Below, piece by piece: positions 1-9,456 of a stretch of DNA of 64,000 bases (positions are counted from its first letter, which is position 1; each line of letters opens with the position of its first letter). The stretch is from NCBI GenBank assembly GCA_034180415.1, contig JAXFOK010000005.1:1-64000 (forward strand), written 5' to 3'. This stretch comes from CAKMMH01 sp927798255. Lineage in GTDB: Bacteria > Bdellovibrionota_C > UBA2361 > CAKMMH01. The position numbers and the translations under genes are program-made. A model generated the notes under the pieces. It worked only from the letters and a program-made list of their open reading frames with translations, was not told the DNA's origin and searched no databases.

Positions 1-1344
1 TTCATGCATTTTTTTTGCTATATTTAGAATATTTATTGCATGGTCGCCAATTCTTTCAAAATCACTAATACTTAAAAGAAGCTGTGAAACTTTATTACTT
101 GTTTCATCAGTTAAACCTTTTGCAGAAAGCTTTACCAAAAAGGAATTTAATTTATCTTCATAAAGGTCAATTTTTGTTTCATTTTGTGAAATCTTTTCTT
201 CTTTAGTTTCGTCATAATGAAATATTAAATTTGATGCTTCATTTAAATTACTTTCAACCATTTGCCCCATTTCAAGAGTTTTCCTAAAACATTCAGATGT
301 TGCAAATGTAGGCGTTAGTAAAAGTCGTTTATCAAGAAACACATTAGAAGATAAGTTTTTATTATTATCATGTATATATTTAACAGCAATATTTTCAATG
401 GCTTTTAAAAATGGAAATACAGCAATTGCTGTAAAAAAATTAAATCCTGTATGAAATAATGCAATTTCAAAAGGAGTTATTCCACGTTGTAAAAAACTAA
501 CATTAAAGTACAATGACAAAATTAAAAAAATTGGAAAGAAAATTATAACACCTAATGTATTGTAAATAACATGTATGCCAGCAACTCGCTTAGCATTGAT
601 ATTTACGCCGATACTTGCAAGTATTGCGGAAAGGCATGTCCCTAAATTTTGACCTAGAATAATAGGTATTGCGATTTCTAATGGGATTACCGAGCTAATA
701 GATAATGCTTGCAAAATACCTATTGAGGCAGACGAACTTTGTATAATTGCAGTTATGAATATGCCTGCGAAAAAACTTAATAAAGGATTCTGAAAGCTTA
801 TTAGGATTTCTTGAAATCTTGACGTTTTAGCAAGTGGCTGCATCGAAACAGTCATGATGTTCATGCCAAAAATTAAAATAGCAAAGCCAATAAATACTAA
901 TCCTAAATTTTTTCTTTTTTTGTTTTTAGTTTTCATAGTGAAAATAACACCTATAAAAGCTAAAAGTGGGGCAAAAGTTTCAGGATTTAATAATTTTAAA
1001 ATCACTCCTCCACCATTTTCTTTTATCGCTGTTAAACTTAGGAGCCAAGCAGTTATTGTTGTTCCTAAATTAGCCCCAATTATAATACTTACGGTCTGAG
1101 AAAGACTCATAATTCCTGAATTTACAAGCCCGATAAGCATGACCGTTACTGCGGAAGATGATTGAATTATTGCAGTTATACCAGCTCCTAGCAAAAAACT
1201 TTTAAATGGGTTTGCTGTTGCTTTCTTTAAAAGCTGCTCAAGTTTTCCACCTGCCACATTTTCAAGACCTTGTGACATAGTAGAGATCCCATAAAGGAAG
1301 AATGCTAGCCCTCCAACGAAAGTAAAAAGTGTAAATATATCCAT
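1..1344 (-). CDS. Na/Pi cotransporter family protein with C-terminal PhoU-like domain (3' end cut by window)
   Basis: Open frame read from ATG at 1344 down to the window edge, 448 codons, so the C-terminus is missing. It is a polytopic inner-membrane protein. Two copies of the family signature QSSSA are visible, each preceded by ITAII, one near residue 50 and one in the second half of the membrane domain; this inverted duplication is typical of the NptA/YjbB Na+-phosphate symporters. The last ~120 visible residues are helical and contain ISDFERIGDHA, a PhoU-type motif, which fits the transporter-PhoU fusion known in bacteria. The likely role is sodium-coupled phosphate movement across the inner membrane. 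No neighbour is linked to it by position. The family call is secure; the substrate is inferred. Confidence 0.9.
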   Translation of the reverse strand, partial: MDIFTLFTFVGGLAFFLYGISTMSQGLENVAGGKLEQLLKKATANPFKSFLLGAGITAIIQSSSAVTVMLIGLVNSGIMSLSQTVSIIIGANLGTTITAWLLSLTAIKENGGGVILKLLNPETFAPLLAFIGVIFTMKTKNKKRKNLGLVFIGFAILIFGMNIMTVSMQPLAKTSRFQEILISFQNPLLSFFAGIFITAIIQSSSASIGILQALSISSVIPLEIAIPIILGQNLGTCLSAILASIGVNINAKRVAGIHVIYNTLGVIIFFPIFLILSLYFNVSFLQRGITPFEIALFHTGFNFFTAIAVFPFLKAIENIAVKYIHDNNKNLSSNVFLDKRLLLTPTFATSECFRKTLEMGQMVESNLNEASNLIFHYDETKEEKISQNETKIDLYEDKLNSFLVKLSAKGLTDETSNKVSQLLLSISDFERIGDHAINILNIAKKMHE

Positions 1345-1786
1345 ATGTTTTTGTATTATATATATTCTGTTTGTTTAAACAAGTCTAGCGCAAATTTTTA
1401 AAACAATAATTTTTTTAAATCTTTATAAATTATTTAAATTGCTTAACTTATTTTTTCTTAATTATTAGATTATATATTATAAAATAAAGTTACAAGAGTT
1501 TTTGTTTAATAAATTTAATATGTTATGAAATTTTTAAATTTTTTAAGAATCCTTTTTGAAAATTTTGCATCTAAACATATATAAAAAAGAATTTAAGAGA
1601 AGAAATAGTTATTTTTCTAATTATCATTAAGTTTTCAATCAATTAAATCCAAATAATATTATATGAACATATGTTTGTAGTTTATACTTTTTTATAATTG
1701 AAACTATGAATTAAAAACTTGAAGAAACATTTCTTTTAGAGGAGCTTTAAAACAAGCTAAGGGAAAAAACGAAAAAAATATATGAA
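1345..1786. other. AT-rich intergenic stretch
   Basis: About 440 bases of very AT-rich sequence between the transporter start and tRNA-Gly. I see no open frame with a ribosome binding site and no clear RNA fold. It should hold the promoter of the transporter, but no box pair stands out from the AT background. Confidence 0.5.
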
Positions 1787-1859
1787 AGCGGATGACGGGA
1801 CTCGAACCCGCGACATCTTGCTTGGGAAGCAAGCACTCTACCAACTGAGTTACGTCCGC
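1787..1859 (-). tRNA. tRNA-Gly (anticodon CCC)
   Basis: On the minus strand a full cloverleaf can be folded. The anticodon arm CTTGC-TTCCCAA-GCAAG places CCC at 1824-1826. The D-stem ACTC/GAGT and T-stem GCGGG/CCCGT are intact, with TTCGAGT as T-loop. The acceptor stem has one C6-A67 mismatch. The discriminator is U73, usual for bacterial tRNA-Gly. The 3' CCA is not encoded, unlike the tRNA-His in this window. Confidence 0.95.
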
Positions 1860-2050
1860 AAAATTAAAAATTTGGTTGCTAAAATAATCAGTTATTATTT
1901 AAATATAATTTGAAAATTTTATCAATACTTATGCATCAAACTATATGTAATAGTGATTTTTATAAAAGATGATAAACTATTATTGATGCTACTAAAGAAG
2001 AGTGATTAATTTTGAAAACACTAATTAACACTAAATTTTAGTGAACACCT

Positions 2051-2380
2051 AACGGGGTTCGGGTAATGGTACTTGAAAATTTTTGTACAAAATGTGCATT
2101 TGATTCGAGAAATTACGAGTTATTTGCGATTTGATTTTGAATTGCAAGAATTTTGAGGCAAAACCCCGTCAGGGGGTTATTAGAGCATGCGTTAGCATGC
2201 GGTGCTAGGGCAGAATGTAGACGAACGAAGTGAGGCTTTAGCTGTAGACTCGGGAGCGTTCGCGTTAGCGACATTCACGAGGATACTCCGGTGTACGTAA
2301 TAACCCATAAAGTCCGCCCCCGCAAGGGGGCGACTAAACAAAAATTTAAACCTGAGGGTGCCATTACCGCAAGGGGTTTA
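2051..2380. repeat. Composite GC-rich palindromic repeat element upstream of adhE
   Basis: GC-rich block in an AT-rich surround. Its ends carry an inverted repeat, GGTAATGGTAC (2062-2072) against GTGCCATTACC (2358-2368), with one mismatch. Inside lie the repeat core GCATGCGGTGCTAGGG (2195-2210), also found near 15.6 and 27.9 kb; a 17-mer GACGAACGAAGTGAGGC (2220-2236), present inverted at 14241-14257; and a strong hairpin CGCCCCC-GCAA-GGGGGCG (2315-2332). The right part ends in CGACTAAA, like the MITE-like repeat at 10.9 kb. No open reading frame is supported inside. Confidence 0.7.
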
Positions 2381-2405
2381 GTAATTATATATTAGAGGTT
2401 TTTAT

Positions 2406-5060
2406 ATGGTAAACATAAAGAAAAAAAATGAAAAAAATAATGTTAATATCGATGCTAATGTGGGCGTCAATAAAATTTTAGTAAATGACTTAGAAAGTTT
2501 AGATAAACTTATTGAAAAAGTTAAAAAAGCCCAAAGTATTTATCAAACATTTTCTCAGGAAAAAGTAGATTATATCTTTAAACAAGCTTCTATTGCAGCC
2601 GCAAAAGCAAGAATTCCTCTTGCAAAATTAGCATGTGAAGATACTGGGATGGGAGTAATGGAGGATAAGGTTATTAAAAATCATTTTGCCTCTGAATATA
2701 TTTATAATAAACATAAAGATACTAAAACATGCGGAGTAATAAGTGAAGATATAACAAATGGTACAAAAATTGTTGCAGAACCTCTTGGAGTCCTTGCAGG
2801 AATTGTCCCAACAACTAATCCTACATCAACTGCAATTTTTAAATCATTAATTGCTCTTAAGACAAGAAATGCAATTATTTTTTCACCTCATCCAAGAGCA
2901 AAAAAATCAACAATTGAAGCTGCAAAAATAGTACTTGAAGCTGCGGTAAAAGCAGGAGCACCAGACGGGATCATCGCTTGGATTGATGAACCATCAATTG
3001 AGCTTTCAAATAGGCTTATGACTCATCCTCTTGTAAATGTAATCTTAGCAACAGGAGGAACAAGTATGGTAAGGGCTGCTTATTCTTCTGGAAAGCCGGC
3101 GCTTGGTGTAGGTCCTGGGAACACTCCAGCAATTATTGATGAAACTAGTGATATAAAGACAGCGGTTTCTTCAATACTAATGTCTAAAACATTTGATAAT
3201 GGTATGATTTGCGCTTCTGAACAATCTGTAATAGCAGTAAATGATGTGTATGATGAAGTTAAAAATGAGTTTTCTTATAGAGGTGCATATATTTTATCAA
3301 ATAAAGAGAAAGAAAAACTTTCTAAAATTATTTTATCTCCAAAAGGTGGAGTAAATCCTCAAATCGTGGGGCAACCTGCTCACACTATTGCAAGCCTTGT
3401 TGGAATTAATGTAGATGAGAATGTAAAAGTGCTTATTGCAGAGTGTAAAAAGATAGAAAATGATGATCCATTTGCGCATGAAAAGTTATCGCCAATTTTA
3501 GCATTATATAAAGCAAATGATTTTGAAACTGCAGTTAGTATGGCACATAACCTTATTCTTTTAGGTGGTGCGGGACACACTGCTACACTTCACACAGATG
3601 AAAGAAATAAAGATAGAATTAATTATTTTGCAACTAATCTTCCAGCCGGTAGGCTTATTGTAAATTCTCCTGCTTCTCAAGGTGCTATTGGAGATCTCTT
3701 CAATTTTAGACTAGAGCCAACTCTTACAATAGGTTGTGGTTCATGGGGGGAAAATTCAGTAAGTGAGAATGTAAGTGTTAAGCATTTATTAAATTATAAA
3801 ACAGTTGCTATTAGGAGAGAAAATATGCTTTGGTTTAGAGTGCCATCAAAAATTTATTTTAAAAGAGGAGCTACTGATTTAGCACTAAGAGAATTAGCAG
3901 GAAGAAAAAGAGCGTTTATTGTTACTGATAGATACCTTTTTAACTCAGGTGTCATTAATAATGTTACAAGAGTACTTGATGAAATAAATGTTGATTATCA
4001 AATATTTTTTGATGTAAAACCTGACCCAACACTTTCCACTGTGACAGAGGCTTTAAATATTTTAAAACCTTTTGAGCCTGATACGATAATTGCCCTAGGT
4101 GGTGGTTCTCCAATAGATGCTGCTAAAATTTTATGGCTTATGTATGAAGTACCAGATACAAAGTTTGAAGATATATCAATGCGTTTTATGGATATAAGAA
4201 AAAGAACTTGCGTGCTTCCTGAACTTGGTAAAAAAGCTTTGATGGTAGCGATTCCAACGACCTCAGGAACAGGTTCAGAAGTAACACCTTTTTCAATTAT
4301 TACAGATGATAGTAATCATATGAAATATGCAATTGCAGACTATGCGCTAACGCCTAATATGGCAATAGTTGATCCAAATTTTGTTGATACTATGCCAAAA
4401 GGTTTAACTGCAGCTTCAGGAATTGATGCACTTGTTCACGCAGTGGAAGCTTATGTATCGATTATGGCGACAAACTTTACAAATTCAAATGCATTAGAGG
4501 CAATTAAGCTTGTGTTTAAATATTTACCTCGTTCATATAAAAATGGAAAAGATGATCCTTTAGCAAGAGAGAAGATGCATTATGCTGCGACAATTGCAGG
4601 TATGGCTTTTGCAAATTCATTTTTAGGAATTTGCCATTCAATGGCACATAAGCTTGGAGCAAGATTTAATATACCTCATGGTATTGCAAATGCGCTTTTA
4701 TTTAATCAAATTATTAAATATAACTTAACAGATGCACCGAAAAAGCAAGCAGTATTTCCTCAATATAGGTATCCTAATGCAAAGACTAGATATGCTCAAA
4801 TTGCAGATGAACTTAATCTTGGTGGAAAGACTGAAGATGATAAGGTTAAAAAACTTTTAGATGCGATTTCAAAATTAAAGAGGGAAATTGAAATTCCAAG
4901 TAGCATCAAAGCATATGGAATAGACGAAAAAGAATTTATGGATTCATTAGACGACCTTTCAGAACTTGCGTTTGATGACCAATGCACAGGAGCAAATCCT
5001 GTGTATCCGTTAATTGAGGATATTAAGAAGATATATATTAACGCTTACTATGGTGAATAA
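2406..5060 (+). CDS. adhE: Bifunctional acetaldehyde-CoA/alcohol dehydrogenase AdhE
   Basis: 884 residues, the usual length for AdhE. The N-terminal half (to about residue 440) is a CoA-acylating aldehyde dehydrogenase with the catalytic cysteine in GMICAS (Cys269). The C-terminal half is an iron-dependent alcohol dehydrogenase with GGGSPIDAAK, TTSGTGSEVTPF and the metal-binding stretch GICHSMAHKLGA...IPHG. The enzyme reduces acetyl-CoA to ethanol through acetaldehyde with two NADH, regenerating NAD+ in fermentation; the family forms cytoplasmic filaments (spirosomes). The ATG follows TTAGAGG. It stands alone between two repeat blocks, so it is probably a single-gene unit. An anaerobic or micro-oxic lifestyle is inferred. 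Confidence 0.97.
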   Translation: MVNIKKKNEKNNVNIDANVGVNKILVNDLESLDKLIEKVKKAQSIYQTFSQEKVDYIFKQASIAAAKARIPLAKLACEDTGMGVMEDKVIKNHFASEYIYNKHKDTKTCGVISEDITNGTKIVAEPLGVLAGIVPTTNPTSTAIFKSLIALKTRNAIIFSPHPRAKKSTIEAAKIVLEAAVKAGAPDGIIAWIDEPSIELSNRLMTHPLVNVILATGGTSMVRAAYSSGKPALGVGPGNTPAIIDETSDIKTAVSSILMSKTFDNGMICASEQSVIAVNDVYDEVKNEFSYRGAYILSNKEKEKLSKIILSPKGGVNPQIVGQPAHTIASLVGINVDENVKVLIAECKKIENDDPFAHEKLSPILALYKANDFETAVSMAHNLILLGGAGHTATLHTDERNKDRINYFATNLPAGRLIVNSPASQGAIGDLFNFRLEPTLTIGCGSWGENSVSENVSVKHLLNYKTVAIRRENMLWFRVPSKIYFKRGATDLALRELAGRKRAFIVTDRYLFNSGVINNVTRVLDEINVDYQIFFDVKPDPTLSTVTEALNILKPFEPDTIIALGGGSPIDAAKILWLMYEVPDTKFEDISMRFMDIRKRTCVLPELGKKALMVAIPTTSGTGSEVTPFSIITDDSNHMKYAIADYALTPNMAIVDPNFVDTMPKGLTAASGIDALVHAVEAYVSIMATNFTNSNALEAIKLVFKYLPRSYKNGKDDPLAREKMHYAATIAGMAFANSFLGICHSMAHKLGARFNIPHGIANALLFNQIIKYNLTDAPKKQAVFPQYRYPNAKTRYAQIADELNLGGKTEDDKVKKLLDAISKLKREIEIPSSIKAYGIDEKEFMDSLDDLSELAFDDQCTGANPVYPLIEDIKKIYINAYYGE

Positions 5061-5106
5061 TATCTGACATTAGGTTTCAGGAGAATGTCACTTGTTTTTT
5101 CTATAA

Positions 5107-5196
5107 GTTACCCGTTAGGGTAATCTATAACGAAGCGCGCGAGCGTGCGAAGTGGTGCGAGGGCCGGGTGATGTGCAAAGCACGAACCCGGTTGTA
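5107..5196. repeat. Palindromic repeat, ATAACGAAGCG family, copy 1
   Basis: Begins with a small hairpin ACCC-GTT-AGGGT, then ATAACGAAGCG (5127-5137), GCGAAGTGGTGC (5147-5158), AGGGCCGGGT and finally AACCCGGTT (5185-5193), which can pair back with the CCGGGT. The same ordered blocks recur at 54399-54531, also downstream of a gene. It has much higher GC than its surroundings and no coding potential. Confidence 0.7.
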
Positions 5197-5325
5197 AAAG
5201 TGCCACCCCCATAAATGCACCCCTTGTGGGTGCCCAAATTATGAATCAAATCTAGAAAATATTCAGAACGGCAGATACCAGAGTTCTGATACCTGATTTC
5301 CGTTTTCCGTTTCCTGAGATAGTTT

Positions 5326-7875
5326 TTAATTTGCATTAAATCCAGCATAATCTGACTGATTAGCAGCATGCCTTAAAAAATTAATTATCTTTCTTGCTTT
5401 TCTATTTCCAAGCTGATTGTTTACTGTATTTTCTGGAACTTGAGATTTTATAAGAATCTCTTTAGTTTCATCTTGATCAGCTTGTGGTAATACTTTACTT
5501 GAAGTACTTCCTGGATAGTAATCATTATCTGAGAATACTTGAACATTACCATCTTTTGTTTTAACAGCATATGTTGGATTGTTTGATTGACTAATAACAT
5601 TAGTTACAAAATATACTGCACAGTGAAGGGCTGATGGGTGTTTAGCTTGTGCTAATGTGTCACCGTCTGCTGATTGTTTTCCTGGAGTATAATAACTTAA
5701 ACGGTTATCCTGAGATTTAATAATATATGAACCTGCAGGAAGTTGTGCTAATGCTTGTGTTTCAAGTTGAGATACTCCAGAGTAGCAATGTTGCATTTGG
5801 ATTCCGACAGGTCCTTCGTATCTTTCTTCTTTGCAAGCCTTTGCAATTATATTTACCCATTTAGAGTCGCCACCTGTTCCTGTGTTATAATTTCTTGCAC
5901 CATGGAAACTTGCAAAGAATAGAGGTAATGCTCCTTTCTCTGCAGCTTTTTTAATAGTATCTCTTGCATCAGCAAGTAAGGTTTTATCTGCAATTCCGGT
6001 ACGGTTTCTTACAATTTTATCTGCACCCTTTTGTGCCTCATTAGCATTTGTGCTTTCAAACTCGCCATATTCTAGCACTTGTGCTCTAGCATTAAAAATT
6101 GTTGCAGAATAATCTTTTTCAGTATGAGTGCCATCTTTTGAAACATTATGAATAGTAGTTATTGTTTTACCATCTACATTCATTTTGGTGTTGTAAGATA
6201 ATGTACCGTTTGCTTGAAGTTTTAAATTTGAAATTACTAATCCATCTTCATCTTTTATAGAATCATTAGTAACAGTAATTTCTTTAGAAAATCCATTAAC
6301 TGAATTAATCGTAATATTTGTAATGTTATTATTCGCATCTCTTTGTAAAGTGATGTGACTTCCAGCACTTAATACTGTTTCATTTGTGTTTGTTAAAGGA
6401 AGAGGCCTTTGATAATAAGAATTAGAAAGTGTTAACCCTTCTTGTCTACTTGTAACATCGTTAAGAGTTTTATCTTGTGGGTTAACAGTATAAACTTTTT
6501 CAATTTTATTATCTTTTATAACACCAAAAGTTAATGGCTTATCAAGTCTTAAAGTATATGATGTATAAGTTCCATCAGCACTTAATTTTTTATCGCTTTT
6601 TTCAACTCCTGATATGTATATAGAAGAATCATTAGGTATATTAATTGTAGCTTTTGAGTAATTAACAGTACGTTTTACATTTACTCTTTGATAATAACCG
6701 TAATAATATGAGCTAGGTCGCCATTCTTGAACAACTTTTTCCTCTTGCTTTGTTTCAAGTGTAACAAGTCCATCTCCAAGAACTACCTTTTTATCTTGTT
6801 TTTTCTTTTCTTGCTTAGCTTCTTCTTCTTTAGTAGAAGTGTTATTGTTTTCTGCAGTATTATTTGTTGTTTTTGCAGTGACGCTATCATTATTAATATT
6901 AAACCCAAATTCTCTTGGCGCGTTTTGGGCATTTGAAACTTGAAGAGAAATATAGTTTTCGTTATTATCTTTTACTCTTTGTCCATAATTGTTAACAACA
7001 TATAAGGTCTTATTTTGCCCTGAATAAAGAGTAAATTTGTTGTCACCATGTATCATTAATTGACCGTTTTGAATGGAAGCAAGACGAAGTCCTTGAGGTA
7101 AGGTACCTTCAAACAGATGATATGTTCGGCCATAAATATCTCTATAAGCATTTTGTCTTCTTATCGTTGTGTCATATTTTTCAACATTAGGTTCTTGGCT
7201 ACGAATAATTGAAGTATTAGTAGCATTTGTTAAAGAACCATTGTTTTGTACGGATTTATTATCAGTAACTTCATCAGAATATTTTGGTTGCATTTGAGAT
7301 AAAGCAATTTTTTGTTTAGTATTAGCCCCTAATACGAAAGTTGCTTCATTTTTAGCATTTTGAGTATTTGTAATAGTAATAGTTTGAGGCCTATTATTAT
7401 CATCAAATAATAACTTGTTTGTTTTTTTATCTTTTACAAATAATGTCATTTTATATCCAAATGCTATTGTTGCATTTACATTTCCATTTCTATCTGTGTT
7501 ATATTCATTGCCTTGATAGTTACAGATAACTAAATCATCTGGTACATGGATTCTATATATAGCTTTTCCACCTTGAAGAGTTAGAGTTTTCTTAACTGAT
7601 ATTTCGTATGCTTTTGATATATCTTCTTTTTGTGATGAATGTGGTTTTATTTTATCTTTTTTTTCTTCTTTTAATTTTTGGATATTATATAGGTCATTTT
7701 GTAAATGTTCTGATGCGTTATCGCTCGCGCTATTCCTTAGAACATCTTCTCTAGCTACTGATTCATTAGCTGTATCACTAGAATTAGCTTGATTTCTTGT
7801 GTTATTAGTTGAATTTTGATTATTTTCCTTAATATTTTTAGTATCTTGCAATACTTGCGCTACTTGTCCTGTCAT
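5326..7875 (-). CDS. Large caspase-like (C14-type fold) protein with Asn/Thr-rich N-terminal region
   Basis: 849 residues with no signal peptide or membrane segment. A ribosome binding site (AAAGGTAG) precedes the ATG. The first ~150 residues are low-complexity, rich in N, Q, K and E. Residues ~90-600 look like repeated beta-rich modules with short charged linkers; I do not recognise them. Residues ~640-800 carry a caspase-type dyad: His658 in FASFHGAR after a hydrophobic strand and Cys697 in MQHCYSG after a second strand, with spacing typical of clan CD peptidases. A cysteine peptidase of the caspase/metacaspase superfamily is the best call; a secreted or host-directed role is only a guess. 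The gene stands alone, with a repeat downstream. Confidence 0.65.
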   Translation of the reverse strand: MTGQVAQVLQDTKNIKENNQNSTNNTRNQANSSDTANESVAREDVLRNSASDNASEHLQNDLYNIQKLKEEKKDKIKPHSSQKEDISKAYEISVKKTLTLQGGKAIYRIHVPDDLVICNYQGNEYNTDRNGNVNATIAFGYKMTLFVKDKKTNKLLFDDNNRPQTITITNTQNAKNEATFVLGANTKQKIALSQMQPKYSDEVTDNKSVQNNGSLTNATNTSIIRSQEPNVEKYDTTIRRQNAYRDIYGRTYHLFEGTLPQGLRLASIQNGQLMIHGDNKFTLYSGQNKTLYVVNNYGQRVKDNNENYISLQVSNAQNAPREFGFNINNDSVTAKTTNNTAENNNTSTKEEEAKQEKKKQDKKVVLGDGLVTLETKQEEKVVQEWRPSSYYYGYYQRVNVKRTVNYSKATINIPNDSSIYISGVEKSDKKLSADGTYTSYTLRLDKPLTFGVIKDNKIEKVYTVNPQDKTLNDVTSRQEGLTLSNSYYQRPLPLTNTNETVLSAGSHITLQRDANNNITNITINSVNGFSKEITVTNDSIKDEDGLVISNLKLQANGTLSYNTKMNVDGKTITTIHNVSKDGTHTEKDYSATIFNARAQVLEYGEFESTNANEAQKGADKIVRNRTGIADKTLLADARDTIKKAAEKGALPLFFASFHGARNYNTGTGGDSKWVNIIAKACKEERYEGPVGIQMQHCYSGVSQLETQALAQLPAGSYIIKSQDNRLSYYTPGKQSADGDTLAQAKHPSALHCAVYFVTNVISQSNNPTYAVKTKDGNVQVFSDNDYYPGSTSSKVLPQADQDETKEILIKSQVPENTVNNQLGNRKARKIINFLRHAANQSDYAGFNAN

Positions 7876-8081
7876 AAACTACTACCTTTTTAAATAAATT
7901 TAAAAATTTCTAAGATTTAAAACGTTCCTGACAAGCTAGCAAACTCTGGAATTTTAAGCAAAAAAATCTTTATTTTAGCTTTGTAATAAATAATTTTAAA
8001 TGGAAAATAAAGCTGATTATACTAAATTAATAATATTTTGCTTATATTAGATGTAACCAGCTGAATTGACTAATATTTTAA

Positions 8082-9455
8082 TTAATTCTTGCCATTTACC
8101 CATTTTTTAATTTCTTCTTGAAATAAAGTCCCTTTCTCTATGTAGTTTTTAAAAATACTATAACTAGGAGAAGCACAAGAAAGCAAGCAAACAGTGTCTT
8201 TTGGTGCATCTTTTACTAAAAATTCAATGATACCATTCATTGAATCAAAAATCTTATTTTCTGGAATTTCTTTGTCTTTATTTTCATAAAACTTTATAAG
8301 ATCTTCTCTTATACGAATGCCACTATCTTTTAAAAATGCAATTCGTTTAATGTCCTTTTCGTAAACTTTTTCTATTAGATCTAAAAAATCATACCCTCTA
8401 TCTAATCCTCCAAGGATTATTGAATAAATAGGGATAGATAAGCTATCGATTCCAGCAATTGTTGACTCTGGAGTTGTCGAAATTGCATCATCTATAAATG
8501 TTACCCCATTTATAGTTCCTAAATTTTGAAGTCTGTGGGGAAGTGGGGTAAAGTTTATTAAAGTTTTCTTTATAACTTCATCTTTTATATTAAATAACTT
8601 TGCCATCTTAATAGCAGCTAGTGCGTTTTTAAAATTATGATCCCCTATAAGTTTTAAAAGACTAGTATTGATAAATTCCTCACCATCAACATAAATAATA
8701 CCTTTTTTTACATGATTGTCTCTATCAAATGATTTAAATTTTTTGCATTTTAATTTTTTTAAATCATCACAAATGTCTTCTAAACATGGATTATAAACTA
8801 AAAATCCTTCTTTTTTTATATGTCTTGGAAGATTAAGTTTTGCATTTAAGTAATTATCAAGAGTTAAATGATAATCTAAATGCTCAGGGAAAAAACTTGT
8901 GAAAATCCCAGCGTCAATTTCATGTGAGAAATTTTCAAGTTGATAACTAGACATTTCAAAAATATAAATTGTATTTTCAGTTTCTGTTTTTAGCTCATTT
9001 GTCGCAGCATTTCCAATGTTTCCAATTAGTCTTGCATCAAATCCGGCGTTTTTAAAAATTTCATATGTTAAAGTAGTAGTTGTGCTTTTTCCTTTTGAGC
9101 CAGTTATCGCAATAACTTTTCCTTTTTTATTTTCAAAAAATAAATCTGTATTTGAGCTAAGCTTTCCGTTTTGATTTTCAATGAAATCTTTTAGTTTTTC
9201 AAGTTTATTAATACAAACGCCAGCACTTTTTACCACAATATTTCCAAAATTAAGAGCATCTAAATAATTTTCTCCTAAAAATATATTTTCTCTTGGAATA
9301 TTATTTGTTAATTCTTTAAACTTATCGCTATTAAGTGCTTTTTCATTTTGATCAGAAATTAAGATATCACTTGGTAAAACATTCTTTAGTAAAAATCTTA
9401 AACTAGCTTCCCCTTCAACGCCAAGCCCCATTACAATATACTTGTCAATCATCAT
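8082..9455 (-). CDS. murD2: Mur ligase, probably MurD2 (UDP-MurNAc-L-Ala--L-Glu ligase)
   Basis: 457 residues, Mur ligase family. The ATP-binding loop is GSKGKST near residue 117, followed by IGNIG and, later, the LPHRLQ motif that the family uses for substrate and domain contacts. By sequence alone this would be called MurD, which adds D-glutamate to UDP-MurNAc-L-Ala. It directly follows a MurL homologue with a one-base gap on the same strand. In Xanthomonas the pair MurD2-MurL adds L-glutamate and then epimerises it, so the L-Glu-specific form is the better call here. It acts in the cytoplasm in peptidoglycan precursor synthesis. The MurD2 versus MurD assignment rests on context. Confidence 0.8.
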   Translation of the reverse strand: MMIDKYIVMGLGVEGEASLRFLLKNVLPSDILISDQNEKALNSDKFKELTNNIPRENIFLGENYLDALNFGNIVVKSAGVCINKLEKLKDFIENQNGKLSSNTDLFFENKKGKVIAITGSKGKSTTTTLTYEIFKNAGFDARLIGNIGNAATNELKTETENTIYIFEMSSYQLENFSHEIDAGIFTSFFPEHLDYHLTLDNYLNAKLNLPRHIKKEGFLVYNPCLEDICDDLKKLKCKKFKSFDRDNHVKKGIIYVDGEEFINTSLLKLIGDHNFKNALAAIKMAKLFNIKDEVIKKTLINFTPLPHRLQNLGTINGVTFIDDAISTTPESTIAGIDSLSIPIYSIILGGLDRGYDFLDLIEKVYEKDIKRIAFLKDSGIRIREDLIKFYENKDKEIPENKIFDSMNGIIEFLVKDAPKDTVCLLSCASPSYSIFKNYIEKGTLFQEEIKKWVNGKN

Positions 9456-9456
9456 T

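Noticed and set aside
854..1099. 81-codon plus-strand open frame
   Set aside because: It is a shadow of the Na/Pi cotransporter gene on the opposite strand, whose family motifs are clear.
5115..5369. 84-codon open frame on the minus strand beyond the caspase-like gene
   Set aside because: It consists of translated repeat plus the tail of the caspase-like gene in another frame; no independent support.
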